Assembly: GCA_012295225.1 (NCBI GenBank)
Contig: WMKK01000015.1
Location: 62,001-126,000 of the forward strand
Length of the DNA stretch: 64,000 nt
Reading direction: 5' to 3'
Source of the DNA: Ostreococcus mediterraneus
Lineage: Eukaryota; Chlorophyta; Mamiellophyceae; Mamiellales; Bathycoccaceae
Below the pieces are notes generated by a model. It made no database searches and was not told the DNA's origin. It saw only the letters and a program-made list of their open reading frames with translations. The number at the start of each line of letters is the position of its first letter. Positions within the stretch are counted from its first letter, which is position 1. This document shows positions 36,129-44,790 of this stretch, one piece after another. Position numbers and translations under genes: made by a program.

Positions 36129-37208
36129 ATGCCGCCGCGACGACGAAACGGATTGGTCGACCACGCCGGTCGCGTCGCGCTCAATGCGTACCAGCTCGCG
36201 GGCGCGACGGTATGGGCGTGCGAAGTGCTCGGATTTTATTTCCTGTTCGCGCCGAGCGTGGACGATGCCGGCGCGCGCGTGGGGGCGATGATTGCCTACG
36301 GCGCGCTCGCGGCGACTGCCACGGTGGCGTTCTTCTCGGCGGCGGCGACGGACCCGAAGGCGCGCGTCGCCGACGGTGAGGAGGACGACGCGAAGGAGAA
36401 GATGTTGTACTGTCGGTTTTGCGAAGCGACGGTGTACGCCGGGGCGAAACACTGTCGAGATTGCGACAAGTGCGTGGATGGGTTCGATCATCATTGTAAG
36501 TGGTTGAATAATTGCGTCGGGGTGAGGAATTATAGGAGCTTTTTTGTGCTCGTGAGTGCGACGTTTACGCAAGTGAGCGGACAAGTGGTCGCCGGGACGT
36601 ATTTGCTCGGGTGGTTGGCGAGCGATGAGGACCGCGCAAGGGCGTATATTGCGACGAATGCGACGTATGTAGGACAAGGTGTGACGTATGCGTCGCTTAT
36701 TGGGGGATTGTGCGCGTACATTGCGCTCGGGGGGGTGTTGCTGTACATCGTTGGGGAGTTGTTTACGTTTCACGTGGCGTTGTGTCATAAAGGACTGTCG
36801 ACGTATGAGTATATCATCGCTGAGCGCACGATTGCCGCTGATTTACGCGCGGTGGCGGTGGAGCGAGGGGAAGATCCGAATGACATCGTCGTGCGCACGA
36901 ATGTGTGTCGGTTGTGTTATTTAGATGAGGCGTACGCGCCGGAAAAGCCAGCGTCGCGCGCGGCTGCGCCGGGAACGGCGAGCGAGAGTAAGAAAGCCAC
37001 CGCGGAGGAGAAAAAGGTAGCAAAGGCGCAAGTCAAGGCTGAGAAAGTCATCGCGAAAAATAAGTCCAAAGGCGCGGCAGCGAGTCAGCAGAAACGCGAC
37101 GAGTCTCCGCCGCCGGTGAAGCGCGAGGAAGCGCTCGGGGACTTTGATGAAGAGCTGCAAAAGAAATCCGACGCTCGCGGCGCGTCTCGCAAGTTAGTAG
37201 CGCACTAG
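36129..37208 (+). CDS. DHHC-type protein S-acyltransferase
   Basis: The 359-residue protein attaches fatty acids to cysteines of membrane proteins. Two helices at about 15-65 precede the cysteine-rich domain, which reads YCRFCEATVYAGAKHCRDCD, then DGFDHHCKWLNNCVGVRNYR, with the catalytic DHHC intact. Two more helices follow (SGQVVAGTYLLGWL and GLCAYIALGGVLLYIVGEL) with LSTYEYIIAER in the place of the usual TTxE motif. The C-terminal tail of 100 residues is Lys/Ala/Glu-rich with its own cysteine pair (CRLCYLDEAYAP). The longer frame starts at 35787 but lies antisense to PRKRIP1. Confidence 0.92.
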   Translation: MPPRRRNGLVDHAGRVALNAYQLAGATVWACEVLGFYFLFAPSVDDAGARVGAMIAYGALAATATVAFFSAAATDPKARVADGEEDDAKEKMLYCRFCEATVYAGAKHCRDCDKCVDGFDHHCKWLNNCVGVRNYRSFFVLVSATFTQVSGQVVAGTYLLGWLASDEDRARAYIATNATYVGQGVTYASLIGGLCAYIALGGVLLYIVGELFTFHVALCHKGLSTYEYIIAERTIAADLRAVAVERGEDPNDIVVRTNVCRLCYLDEAYAPEKPASRAAAPGTASESKKATAEEKKVAKAQVKAEKVIAKNKSKGAAASQQKRDESPPPVKREEALGDFDEELQKKSDARGASRKLVAH

Positions 37209-37285
37209 AACCATAGCACTCACGTGGCGTTATAATATTTGTTATCACGATAATTAAAATGAAAGCTACTGTAGTCGAAGATGGC

Positions 37286-38914
37286 CTACTCCATCTTGCC
37301 GATTTCCATCTCGAGTTGTTCGGCGTCATCCTCGTCTAGGCTAAAATCGTGCAATGCTCGATTTTTCTTTGCCGACGACATCACGCGCTCTCCGGGCGTC
37401 GACGCTCCTTTCGCCGTTCTATTTTCTTCGTCATCGATGAGCTGGTTCCACCACGACTCTTCGGAGATGTTATCGTTCGCCATGTCGCTGTAGGCGTAGC
37501 GCGACGCCGCATCCGTAGGTCGCCACAACATACAAATCACACACAGCACCGCAAACGATAGAATGTGCCAAAACGCCCCGACTAACCACACTGATTCCCA
37601 CTTTTGGTCAATCATATCCGTCGATTTAAACCACACCTCAAAGCCGAGCCAGAACAAGGAAAAGGCTGCGGCGAGCGCCAAGGCGTTGGTAAAGACGCGA
37701 TACAGCGCCAACTTTTGTGATTGACGACGCAGCAAAAGCTGCGTGAGCGTTTTCGACAATGACGTAAACGTCCAAATTAAGAATATCGCGTCGAATACAG
37801 ACACGGGGAGGATTAAGAACATTTTTGCGCCGGGTTTCAAGTCATCAACCGTGCCGACGTGTTCGACGACATCCTTCACGGCGGCGGAGAAAAAATAACA
37901 CACGCTCAACGCAATCACCTTGGTGCTCAACCCACCGAGAGTTGGGCGAACTACGCCGTACCCCATGCTAACCACGAGCACGAGCGCTCGACTCAACGTC
38001 GTGCGCATCGACCCGAGTAAGACTGCAAAAATGGTGGCTAAGTACGGTCGGAATCCAGTGGCGTTGAAGTTTGCGTAGTCAAAATACCACACCGCCGTCT
38101 CGCACATTCCGAGCGCCACCACCGCGGTGATACAATTCTGTAATTCTAGCAACTCCTTCCAATGCGCGACGTACGCCACGGCCCAGGAAAACCCGAGCGC
38201 CAAGTACGCCATGGCCAAAAAGCCGAAAAACTTCAAATTCGGCGCCTTCATCCCGGGCAAATATCCATCCGGATTCTTCCATATCGTCTTCCCGCGCACC
38301 CTCACCCCAGCGTGCTCAGGATCACACACTACAAACCACACGTAATACATCCCCGTCACCTCCACGCTCATCGCCTCTTCGAACGCTCGCGCCTCGACGT
38401 TATCGTCGTCGAACCATATCTCGCTCGTCCACGGCGCCGACGCCCCGTCGCTCCTCGCTGACCTATCCACAATCGCCCGCCCCGCGCGCGCACACACCCC
38501 ACGCTGAACCATATCATCATCGCAACAAAATTTGCGCCCAGATGACCCATCGGTGTCGTACAGACCAATCGCGTCGTACGCTCGCGCGTCAAACGTCACC
38601 GCCTCAATCAATCCATTCGCCCCTTGATTCGCCCCTCCCGCCTTCGCCACCGCCTCCGAACGCACGAACGCGACGTTATCAAAACGTATATACGCCCGAC
38701 CATCACTCACGTGCGGATTCGCGCCCACCCAAGCTTTGGCGCGCGTCGTAGAGGTGTTTAAATCTACGCGAGTCGCAAATAATCCTTCGCGTCCAGCGAC
38801 GAAGATCGCCGCGTTGCTCACGGCGTACAGCGACGCATCGTCGTACTCGTGCACCGCAGCGCGCGCGACATGCGCGAGCGACGCGAAGACGAGTGCGACG
38901 AGCGACGCGCGCAT
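37286..38914 (-). CDS. GOST/LU7TM-type seven-helix membrane protein (GPR107/TMEM87-like)
   Basis: The 542-residue protein starts at the ATG at 38914, which gives a clean signal peptide (RASLVALVFASLAHVARA); the frame extends upstream without a credible start. A luminal domain of about 230 residues follows, with cysteines (FCCDDDMVQRGVCARAGR, FVVCDPEHAGV). Seven helices then begin with FFGFLAMAYLALGFSWAV, and the family block WKELLELQNCITAVVALGM is clear. It is the lung seven transmembrane receptor family, resident in the Golgi or endosomes. The tail is acidic. Transport or receptor roles are reported for animal and plant relatives; the role here is unknown. Confidence 0.88.
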   Translation of the reverse strand: MRASLVALVFASLAHVARAAVHEYDDASLYAVSNAAIFVAGREGLFATRVDLNTSTTRAKAWVGANPHVSDGRAYIRFDNVAFVRSEAVAKAGGANQGANGLIEAVTFDARAYDAIGLYDTDGSSGRKFCCDDDMVQRGVCARAGRAIVDRSARSDGASAPWTSEIWFDDDNVEARAFEEAMSVEVTGMYYVWFVVCDPEHAGVRVRGKTIWKNPDGYLPGMKAPNLKFFGFLAMAYLALGFSWAVAYVAHWKELLELQNCITAVVALGMCETAVWYFDYANFNATGFRPYLATIFAVLLGSMRTTLSRALVLVVSMGYGVVRPTLGGLSTKVIALSVCYFFSAAVKDVVEHVGTVDDLKPGAKMFLILPVSVFDAIFLIWTFTSLSKTLTQLLLRRQSQKLALYRVFTNALALAAAFSLFWLGFEVWFKSTDMIDQKWESVWLVGAFWHILSFAVLCVICMLWRPTDAASRYAYSDMANDNISEESWWNQLIDDEENRTAKGASTPGERVMSSAKKNRALHDFSLDEDDAEQLEMEIGKME

Positions 38915-39149
38915 CGCCGGCGCGAACTCGACGTGCGGTGTTCTGGCGACATGAGATCGCATCATCGTGTTGTTGAAATGCATGCAAAGTCTCGCCATTT
39001 CGCGTCGCTCGACGCGCGCGCGCGACATCGATCGACCGTGCTTGACGCGTGCGCACGAGAACGTCACCACTGTACGCGATTGCGCGCGTCGTTGGCGCCG
39101 GACGCGAGGCGAGGCGACGCTCGGAGACGCGTGAGCTGGGCATTTGACG

Positions 39150-40736
39150 ATGAACGAGCGTTCTCGCGCGCGCGGCTCAAGCCTGGAAGCCGTCGTCGAC
39201 GGCGATGCGGACGACGAAAAGTACGTGAGTTACGAAGAACTGACGTCGGAGGACGTGCCCACGGCGGAATTTAGGCTGACGTGTCCGGATAAGACTGGGT
39301 TAGGGGCGGATATTTGTCGAGTGGTGTTTGAGTTTGGGCTCGTCGTGACGCGCGGGGACTTTACTACGGATGGCGTATGGGCGCTCGTGTTGCTCACCGT
39401 GCGCGCTGGGCACGCGGAAGTGAGTGATGATTTAGCCGGGAACGACGATGGGCGCGGCAGAGAGGAAGAGGAGGAGGGGCAAGGGTGGAGAACGAGACGA
39501 GTCGCCGTCACGGCGGCGGAGAGCGTGAAGCGCGCGTGGACGGCGTTGGGGAGTAAAATAAGGTTCTGGCGACGCGGGGAAGACGTGTTGGAGCGATCTC
39601 GCGCATCAGAGATGGCAAGTTCTTCGAAAATTCGCATGTTCGAGAGCAGCTCGCACGGTGGGTTCGCGGCGGCGGCGATGCTGGAGACGCGAACGTGCGT
39701 CGTCGACTGGGAGTTATTGCGACAGCGTCTCGAGTTACTGTGTCCACACAAGAGCACGATCTCCACCATTCCATCGAGTGACTCGTTGCATTTGTTAGAG
39801 ATGCAGAACCAGCAGCAGTCGTTGTATATTTTGCAGGTTGAGGTGGATGACCGCGTGGGTTTGTTGCACGACGTGACGTTGGCGTTGTGGGAATTGCAGC
39901 TCACGGTGCATAGAGCGCACGTCACGACCTCACCGAGTGGTATGGCGGTGGATTTATTCTACGTCACGGATGATTTACACGAGCTTCCTAATCCCGCGCG
40001 CGTGGGGGATATTTCCCGGCGCGTAAAGGCTATCGCGGCGGCGACGCCGTCGGCGGCGCGACGGGTTAACATATTAGTGCATCCAGCGCCAGGATTCGTC
40101 ACGCGCCAAGGGCGCGCGAAAGCTTTGCGTGGGACGGAAGACATGGAGGTGATCATCGGTGAAAGTCCAGAGTTTAGCTTTGAAACCACTGTGGAAGTGG
40201 ACAATTTGATGTCGCCCGCGCACACGGTTTTCCAAATCAGAACGCGGGACCGTCAAGGTTTGCTATACGATTGCTTGCGCGTGTCGAAAGACCTCAAGGT
40301 GTCCGTGAGCTACGCCAAGATTGAAATAATTGAAGGTGGTATATGCGAAGTCGCGCTGTTCACTCGAAATATTGCCAGCGAGGCGCAGACAGATTATTTG
40401 TGTTCGAGATACAAGGAGCACGTCGACAGACCGATTGTGGTGCAAATGCTCGCCATACCAACGGATAACTTGACGAGCGAACTGCGGGTGTTCGCACCTT
40501 TAGACATTGGTGGGCACACGCGACCGCGCGTGCTGCTCAATGTCACTGAGGCTTTGCAAGACTTAGCGATCATGGTGTTTAAGGCTGATATTTTAATCGA
40601 CCCGCGCACCGTGGACCAGCCCATTCAAGAGGAAGTGCATAGATTCTTGCTCACCGAATCCTCGGGCGAGCCCATTTCAGATGCCGCGCGTCGCCAGTTA
40701 GTGTGCGACCGCGTCATCAATGCCTTGCTACGATAA
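39150..40736 (+). CDS. ACT domain-repeat protein (ACR/uridylyltransferase-like sensor)
   Basis: The 528-residue protein holds four ACT-type domains and no enzyme domain. The first (AEFRLTCPDKTGLGADICRV) is near residue 40, the second (VEVDDRVGLLHDVTLALWEL) near 230, the third (FQIRTRDRQGLLYDCLRVSK) near 360 and the fourth, weaker one near 445 (LRVFAPLDIGGHTRPRVLLN). The arrangement is that of plant ACR proteins, thought to bind amino acids such as glutamine and regulate metabolism. Here there is a long hydrophilic insert with a Glu/Gly-rich stretch between the first and second domains. The start is ATG at 39150, not the TTG at 39144. Confidence 0.85.
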   Translation: MNERSRARGSSLEAVVDGDADDEKYVSYEELTSEDVPTAEFRLTCPDKTGLGADICRVVFEFGLVVTRGDFTTDGVWALVLLTVRAGHAEVSDDLAGNDDGRGREEEEEGQGWRTRRVAVTAAESVKRAWTALGSKIRFWRRGEDVLERSRASEMASSSKIRMFESSSHGGFAAAAMLETRTCVVDWELLRQRLELLCPHKSTISTIPSSDSLHLLEMQNQQQSLYILQVEVDDRVGLLHDVTLALWELQLTVHRAHVTTSPSGMAVDLFYVTDDLHELPNPARVGDISRRVKAIAAATPSAARRVNILVHPAPGFVTRQGRAKALRGTEDMEVIIGESPEFSFETTVEVDNLMSPAHTVFQIRTRDRQGLLYDCLRVSKDLKVSVSYAKIEIIEGGICEVALFTRNIASEAQTDYLCSRYKEHVDRPIVVQMLAIPTDNLTSELRVFAPLDIGGHTRPRVLLNVTEALQDLAIMVFKADILIDPRTVDQPIQEEVHRFLLTESSGEPISDAARRQLVCDRVINALLR

Positions 40737-40780
40737 TAATGTACTGTATAACAAAATTCACGAGTTTCTCCAGTCTCCCT

Positions 40781-41377
40781 CTAAAAGTAACACACAGAGT
40801 ACAACGGTCGCATGCCTTCCTGCGTCTCAAAAGCATCTAAAATCTCATCAACCTCGCACTCCCAGTCTTCACTCGCCTCGAGCGCCTGGCACAATCGCAG
40901 CGCTTGCGGCGCCGCTTCTAAACTATCGCGATGACTGTCCCGCACGTCCAAGTTTACCACGAGCACCGCCTCTGAGTTCCCACCCTTACTCTTCAAATCC
41001 GCAATCACCAAATCAAACACGCGCTCTTCAAAACACACGACAACATCAAATTGCTCCTTACCGCTATGCGTCTGCCATCGTTCGGGCTTTGGTTTAATCT
41101 CAGCGTTTCTCGAAAGCATTTCAAACATCCCGAGCCGCTCAAACTCCTTCACGTGCTCAGCCCCTTGTGCGCGCAAATCCGCCGCGATGTCCTCGTACGT
41201 GATCTCATCGAATGGATACACGTTTGGATCATCCTTCGTCGCCCCCGGAAGTTTCACCGCGCGCCCGGCGCCGTAGGATTTGACGTTTAAGTTGGCCCCG
41301 GCGAGCACGCTGTGCGCCTGCATCGAGCGATTAAAGTTCGCCGCGCACACCATCGCGTACCTCTTCGGTTCCGACAT
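40781..41377 (-). CDS. SSU72: RNA polymerase II CTD phosphatase SSU72
   Basis: The protein is 198 residues, the normal length. The active site CAANFNRS (Cys-x5-Arg) is at residues 11-18, close to the N-terminus as in all SSU72. The rest agrees: GAGRAVKLPGA, PYSEI-like PFDEITYEDI, FDVVVCFEERVFDLV with the acid, and VVNLDVRDSHRDS late. SSU72 removes phosphate from Ser5 and Ser7 of the polymerase tail and takes part in 3'-end formation. It is convergent with the ACT gene, 44 bases away. Confidence 0.95.
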   Translation of the reverse strand: MSEPKRYAMVCAANFNRSMQAHSVLAGANLNVKSYGAGRAVKLPGATKDDPNVYPFDEITYEDIAADLRAQGAEHVKEFERLGMFEMLSRNAEIKPKPERWQTHSGKEQFDVVVCFEERVFDLVIADLKSKGGNSEAVLVVNLDVRDSHRDSLEAAPQALRLCQALEASEDWECEVDEILDAFETQEGMRPLYSVCYF

Positions 41378-41714
41378 CGCGCGAAGAGACGGTGCGGTGA
41401 CAGGCGCGCGGTATCAACCAACCGCCGGTATCGGCGCGCGCGTCGCGACCGCGGCACGCGGATCACCGGCGTGTGCTGTTCTGAGGCGCAAGCGGTGCAA
41501 AGCCAACGCCAAAACTCGTCGCGCGCGACGCACGTCTTCGCGCCCAGTCGTTCGCCGTCCCACCGCGCGCGTCGCGACACGCATCGCCCCGTCCGCACCG
41601 CGCATCGCCGCCGCACCGCGCCTCGAGACGTTGCGCAGATCGATTGGATTCGATCTCGTTCGAGCGCACGAATTCATAACCACCGAGTGAGAACACGCCG
41701 CGAACGCGCGCGCG
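41378..41714. promoter_or_regulatory. Divergent promoter of SSU72 and proteasome beta-4
   Basis: The 337 bases between the two start codons show open frames only because of the high GC content; their products are Arg-rich and have no family likeness. No TATA box or repeat was seen. Confidence 0.4.
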
Positions 41715-42323
41715 ATGGACGTCGTGTTTGGTTTCGTGGGGTATGACTTCGCCGTCGTCGTCACCGACTGCACGGCGGCGCAGCAAATCATCGTGCAGAG
41801 CCACGACGTGGACAAGACGGTGGAGCTGGACGCGACCAAGGTGCTCGCGATCAGCGGTCCGCGAGGCGATTGCGTGGCGTACGGAGAGTATTTGAAGGCA
41901 AACATACGGCTGTACCGGTTGAAATATCAACACTCGTTGGACACGGCGGCGTGTGCGCACTATGCGAGGAATGAGTTGGCGACGGCGTTGCGATCGGGCC
42001 CGTACCAGGTCAACTGTTTGTTGGCCGGGTACGACGAAGGCATCGGTCCAGAGTTATATTTCATGGATTACCTCGCCACGAGTCACAAAGTGAATACTGG
42101 TGGGCATGGATACGGTGGGATGTTTTGCTTGTCGCTGTTTGATAAGCACTGGGTGCCGAACATGTCTCGCGGGCAAGCGATGGATTTGATTGACTTGTGC
42201 GTCGGCGAAGTATGCGAGCGTCTCGTCACGGCGCCCAAAGATTACTTGGTAAAGATTGTAGACAAAAGTGGCGTCGAAACGATCAAATATGACGCTAATG
42301 AGCGCTTAAAATTAAGGAAGTAG
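41715..42323 (+). CDS. PSMB2: 20S proteasome subunit beta type-2 (beta-4)
   Basis: The protein is 202 residues, the family size. It lacks the propeptide and N-terminal catalytic threonine of active beta subunits, as is normal for beta-4 (PSMB2/PBD). Recognisable blocks are VFGFVGYDFAVVVTDCTAAQ, QSHDVDKTVELDATKVLAIS, NCLLAGYDEGIGPELYFMDY and NTGGHGYGGMFCLSLFD. It forms part of the inner ring of the 20S proteasome. Nothing unusual. Confidence 0.95.
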   Translation: MDVVFGFVGYDFAVVVTDCTAAQQIIVQSHDVDKTVELDATKVLAISGPRGDCVAYGEYLKANIRLYRLKYQHSLDTAACAHYARNELATALRSGPYQVNCLLAGYDEGIGPELYFMDYLATSHKVNTGGHGYGGMFCLSLFDKHWVPNMSRGQAMDLIDLCVGEVCERLVTAPKDYLVKIVDKSGVETIKYDANERLKLRK

Positions 42324-42440
42324 CACGCCACATGGAATGGGATTGCGCGCGCGGCGCTCGAGACGCGAGCGCGACATGACATGTACTCAGTTTTTAGAAT
42401 TTGCAATCGTTACGACATCGTTAGTTACAACTCCAGCGTC

Positions 42441-42474
42441 TTTCTCTCTTTCTCTCTGCGTGTGTGTGTGTGTG
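42441..42474. repeat. CT and GT dinucleotide microsatellite
   Basis: In the 230-base gap between the proteasome and ankyrin genes lies TTTCTCTCTTTCTCTCTGCG, followed by a (TG)n run. The rest of the gap, 42324-42553, shows no coding signal and should hold the ankyrin gene promoter. Confidence 0.8.
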
Positions 42475-42553
42475 CTTCTAACACCTATTCGCGTATATAC
42501 TCAATCGATGGTGTTCAACCCGTCGGTCAACGCTTCATTTCGCGACTCGCCGA

Positions 42554-44272
42554 ATGTCAACAGTCAGACGCGCTTTATTGACCGCCATCTACCGCGGTCG
42601 CCTCGACGATGCAAAAACAGTGTGTGATGAGTGCGAACCCGTGTTGAACGTCTGGCGAGACGCCGATTTCGAGCCGTCGCGCGTGGCCATCCTGGCGCCC
42701 AAGCCCAAGGCTGAGATGGTTGAGTTCGTTCTAGACTCTGGGAGCGACGCTTTTGTATCCGATTCTCGAACGAAACCATCGCCCGCGGCGCTCGCGTTTG
42801 CCATTTCTCTCCATGAAGATATTTTAGACGTCATTCTGGAGCATGCATTCGAGTCGTATGCGACGACGATGCACGTCGCGTGTTACGCCGCGCAGTTTGG
42901 GAACGCCTTTGCGCTGACGCGACTCGAAGACATCGCCGAGCGCGAAGACAATCACGAACTCCGCAAGTTAATCGCCTTTGCGCAATGTTTTCACAAACTG
43001 GACGTCAGTCACTGGAGTGCAGAGTGGTATATGAACGTGTATATGGACTATTTCATGGTGGACACGGGTGGAGTGAGCCCGTGGCACGCGGCGGCTTTTC
43101 GAGGTAATTTGGCGCCGTTTCGCGGCGCGTCGCCAAATTTTTTACTGGATGAGAAAAAACGAAGCGTGCTCATGTACGCCATCGATGGCGAAAAAGGACA
43201 CGATGTTGATTTCATCTCGCTTCTCATGTTAAAGTATCCGGAATTCGAAACGGCGAAGCCGTTCTCAGTCATCGCGTTGGAGAATTACGGCGCGCCGCTG
43301 CATTTCGCGTGCAGACGTAGAAATCGCGTAGGCGTCATTAAACTGCTCCTCGACACATATGGGGTGGATTGCAACGCTGTGGACGCAGAAGACATGCGTA
43401 CGCCATTGCATACCGCGCTTGGAAATTGCATCGAGCTCGAGGCGATTAAGGCGTTGGATGCCGCGGGAGCCGATTTCTTCAGTCGGTGTCGGCTGGGATG
43501 GATTCCGTTCTTCTATCTCTTGGACGGCGTCGCTCGCGACGAGGCGCGCCAACCTGGTCGCGGCGATCTCGCGAATGAACACGAAGCGTGCATCAAGTAC
43601 GTACTACAACGTCATACAGAACTCGGGGACACGTCTCTACAAGGGGCGTCGACGACAGCGCTCATGATTGCATGTTTGCACGACATGAAAAAGTATGTAG
43701 AAATCATTTTGCTCTCGGTGCCATCCATGAAGAATCTCATGGCCGTGCGCGACAGCCGCCGTCGCACAGCCTATCATTGGGCGTGCGAACGCCAAGCGAC
43801 CGGTGCGATCGAGATATTGAAAAGGTATGACTTGCTCACGTCTGATATCACTGAAATGCTCGACGACACTGGTCGCACCGGAGCCGAATTACTCCGCGAC
43901 GCCGTCCACGTCCCGCGCAAGCATCGACACTGGGCACCGCGCATTACGAAAGAGTACGTCTTTCCCGATTTCGCCGAGAACAACGACATCATGGCATCCA
44001 TCGTCGCTGCTCGGGCAAAGTACGCAAAGGCGTTCGCCGAAGACGGAGAGGACGGAGAAGGTTGGCGCAAAATGAAACTTCGCACGTGCAGAGCGTGCTT
44101 CGCGTACACCGACCGCGCGCGACGATGCAGTCAATGCAAAACAACATACTACTGCACCCCAGAGTGTCAAAAACGAGACTGGTCCGCGCATAAAGTCGTG
44201 TGCCTTCCCGCGCCGACGGTGAAAGACGCACTCGCTGAGGGCGCGCGCCTGATGCGCGAACGTTCGCGCTAA
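42554..44272 (+). CDS. Ankyrin-repeat protein with C-terminal MYND zinc finger
   Basis: The 572-residue protein has ankyrin-like units from about residue 75 to 440, for example GAPLHFACRRRNRVGVIKLL and RTPLHTALGNCIELEAIKAL, and a late one, RTAYHWACERQATGAIEILK. The MYND zinc finger is at about 514-552: CRACFAYTDRARRCSQCKTT, then YYCTPECQKRDWSAHKVVC. MYND fingers bind proline-rich partners, as do ankyrin repeats with other ligands, so the protein is an adaptor by design. The 89-base gap after the stop contains a CTACTACTACTACTT run. ANK-MYND proteins are common in green picoalgae; the function is unknown. Confidence 0.85.
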   Translation: MSTVRRALLTAIYRGRLDDAKTVCDECEPVLNVWRDADFEPSRVAILAPKPKAEMVEFVLDSGSDAFVSDSRTKPSPAALAFAISLHEDILDVILEHAFESYATTMHVACYAAQFGNAFALTRLEDIAEREDNHELRKLIAFAQCFHKLDVSHWSAEWYMNVYMDYFMVDTGGVSPWHAAAFRGNLAPFRGASPNFLLDEKKRSVLMYAIDGEKGHDVDFISLLMLKYPEFETAKPFSVIALENYGAPLHFACRRRNRVGVIKLLLDTYGVDCNAVDAEDMRTPLHTALGNCIELEAIKALDAAGADFFSRCRLGWIPFFYLLDGVARDEARQPGRGDLANEHEACIKYVLQRHTELGDTSLQGASTTALMIACLHDMKKYVEIILLSVPSMKNLMAVRDSRRRTAYHWACERQATGAIEILKRYDLLTSDITEMLDDTGRTGAELLRDAVHVPRKHRHWAPRITKEYVFPDFAENNDIMASIVAARAKYAKAFAEDGEDGEGWRKMKLRTCRACFAYTDRARRCSQCKTTYYCTPECQKRDWSAHKVVCLPAPTVKDALAEGARLMRERSR

Positions 44273-44361
44273 TCGTTTCTATTCCTATAGCTCTGTATTT
44301 GACATTATCGCCGCCGCCGTCGCGCGCTACTACTACTACTTCTCACCTCGCTTATGTATGC

Positions 44362-44529
44362 TCACGCCTTCGATGCCTGTTCGAGGGCTTTGACGCGCGC
44401 GACTAAGGAGGAGCACTCCTTCGCGAGCGCTTCGTGATTCTTTTGAATATCTTGTTTAATGATGTAAAACCCCGCAGCCGAGGCGGCAGAAAAGCCGACG
44501 GCGAACGACGAAACGCGTGTGGCGAACAT
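44362..44529 (-). CDS. 55-residue single-helix membrane protein, unknown
   Basis: The ATG at 44529 gives FATRVSSFAVGFSAASAAGF as a single membrane helix, then a charged coiled segment (IIKQDIQKNHEALAKECSSL) ending in ARVKALEQASKA. Small plant proteins with this layout are mitochondrial or ER anchored. The upstream extension to 44664 is Arg/Pro-rich and unconvincing, so the shorter form was chosen. It sits alone in a 520-base stretch; 44530-44790 holds nothing recognised. Confidence 0.5.
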   Translation of the reverse strand: MFATRVSSFAVGFSAASAAGFYIIKQDIQKNHEALAKECSSLVARVKALEQASKA

Positions 44530-44790
44530 GTGCGTTTGCGCGACGGCTGTGTGCGGTGATGGTCTTGCAAACGGCGTCGGTGTGCGCGATAGTGGTGCGC
44601 CCGCGTCTGAGGAAGCGCTGACCGCGGGCGGTCTCGGTCTCAAAGCGCGCGCTCGCGTACGCACTCGTGCGTTGTGTTCTCGTGTGCTATATAGATTTGG
44701 TGTTGTTTTACAATATGCGAGGTATCGAGGTATCGATATGTATGCCTCGCTCTATAGCGGCGCCAGCAACAGCGCACTACTTTGATGTTA

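Noticed and set aside
44530-44664. 100-residue version of the small membrane protein
   Set aside because: The extra N-terminal part is Arg/Pro-rich antisense-like sequence; the helix begins naturally after the ATG at 44529.
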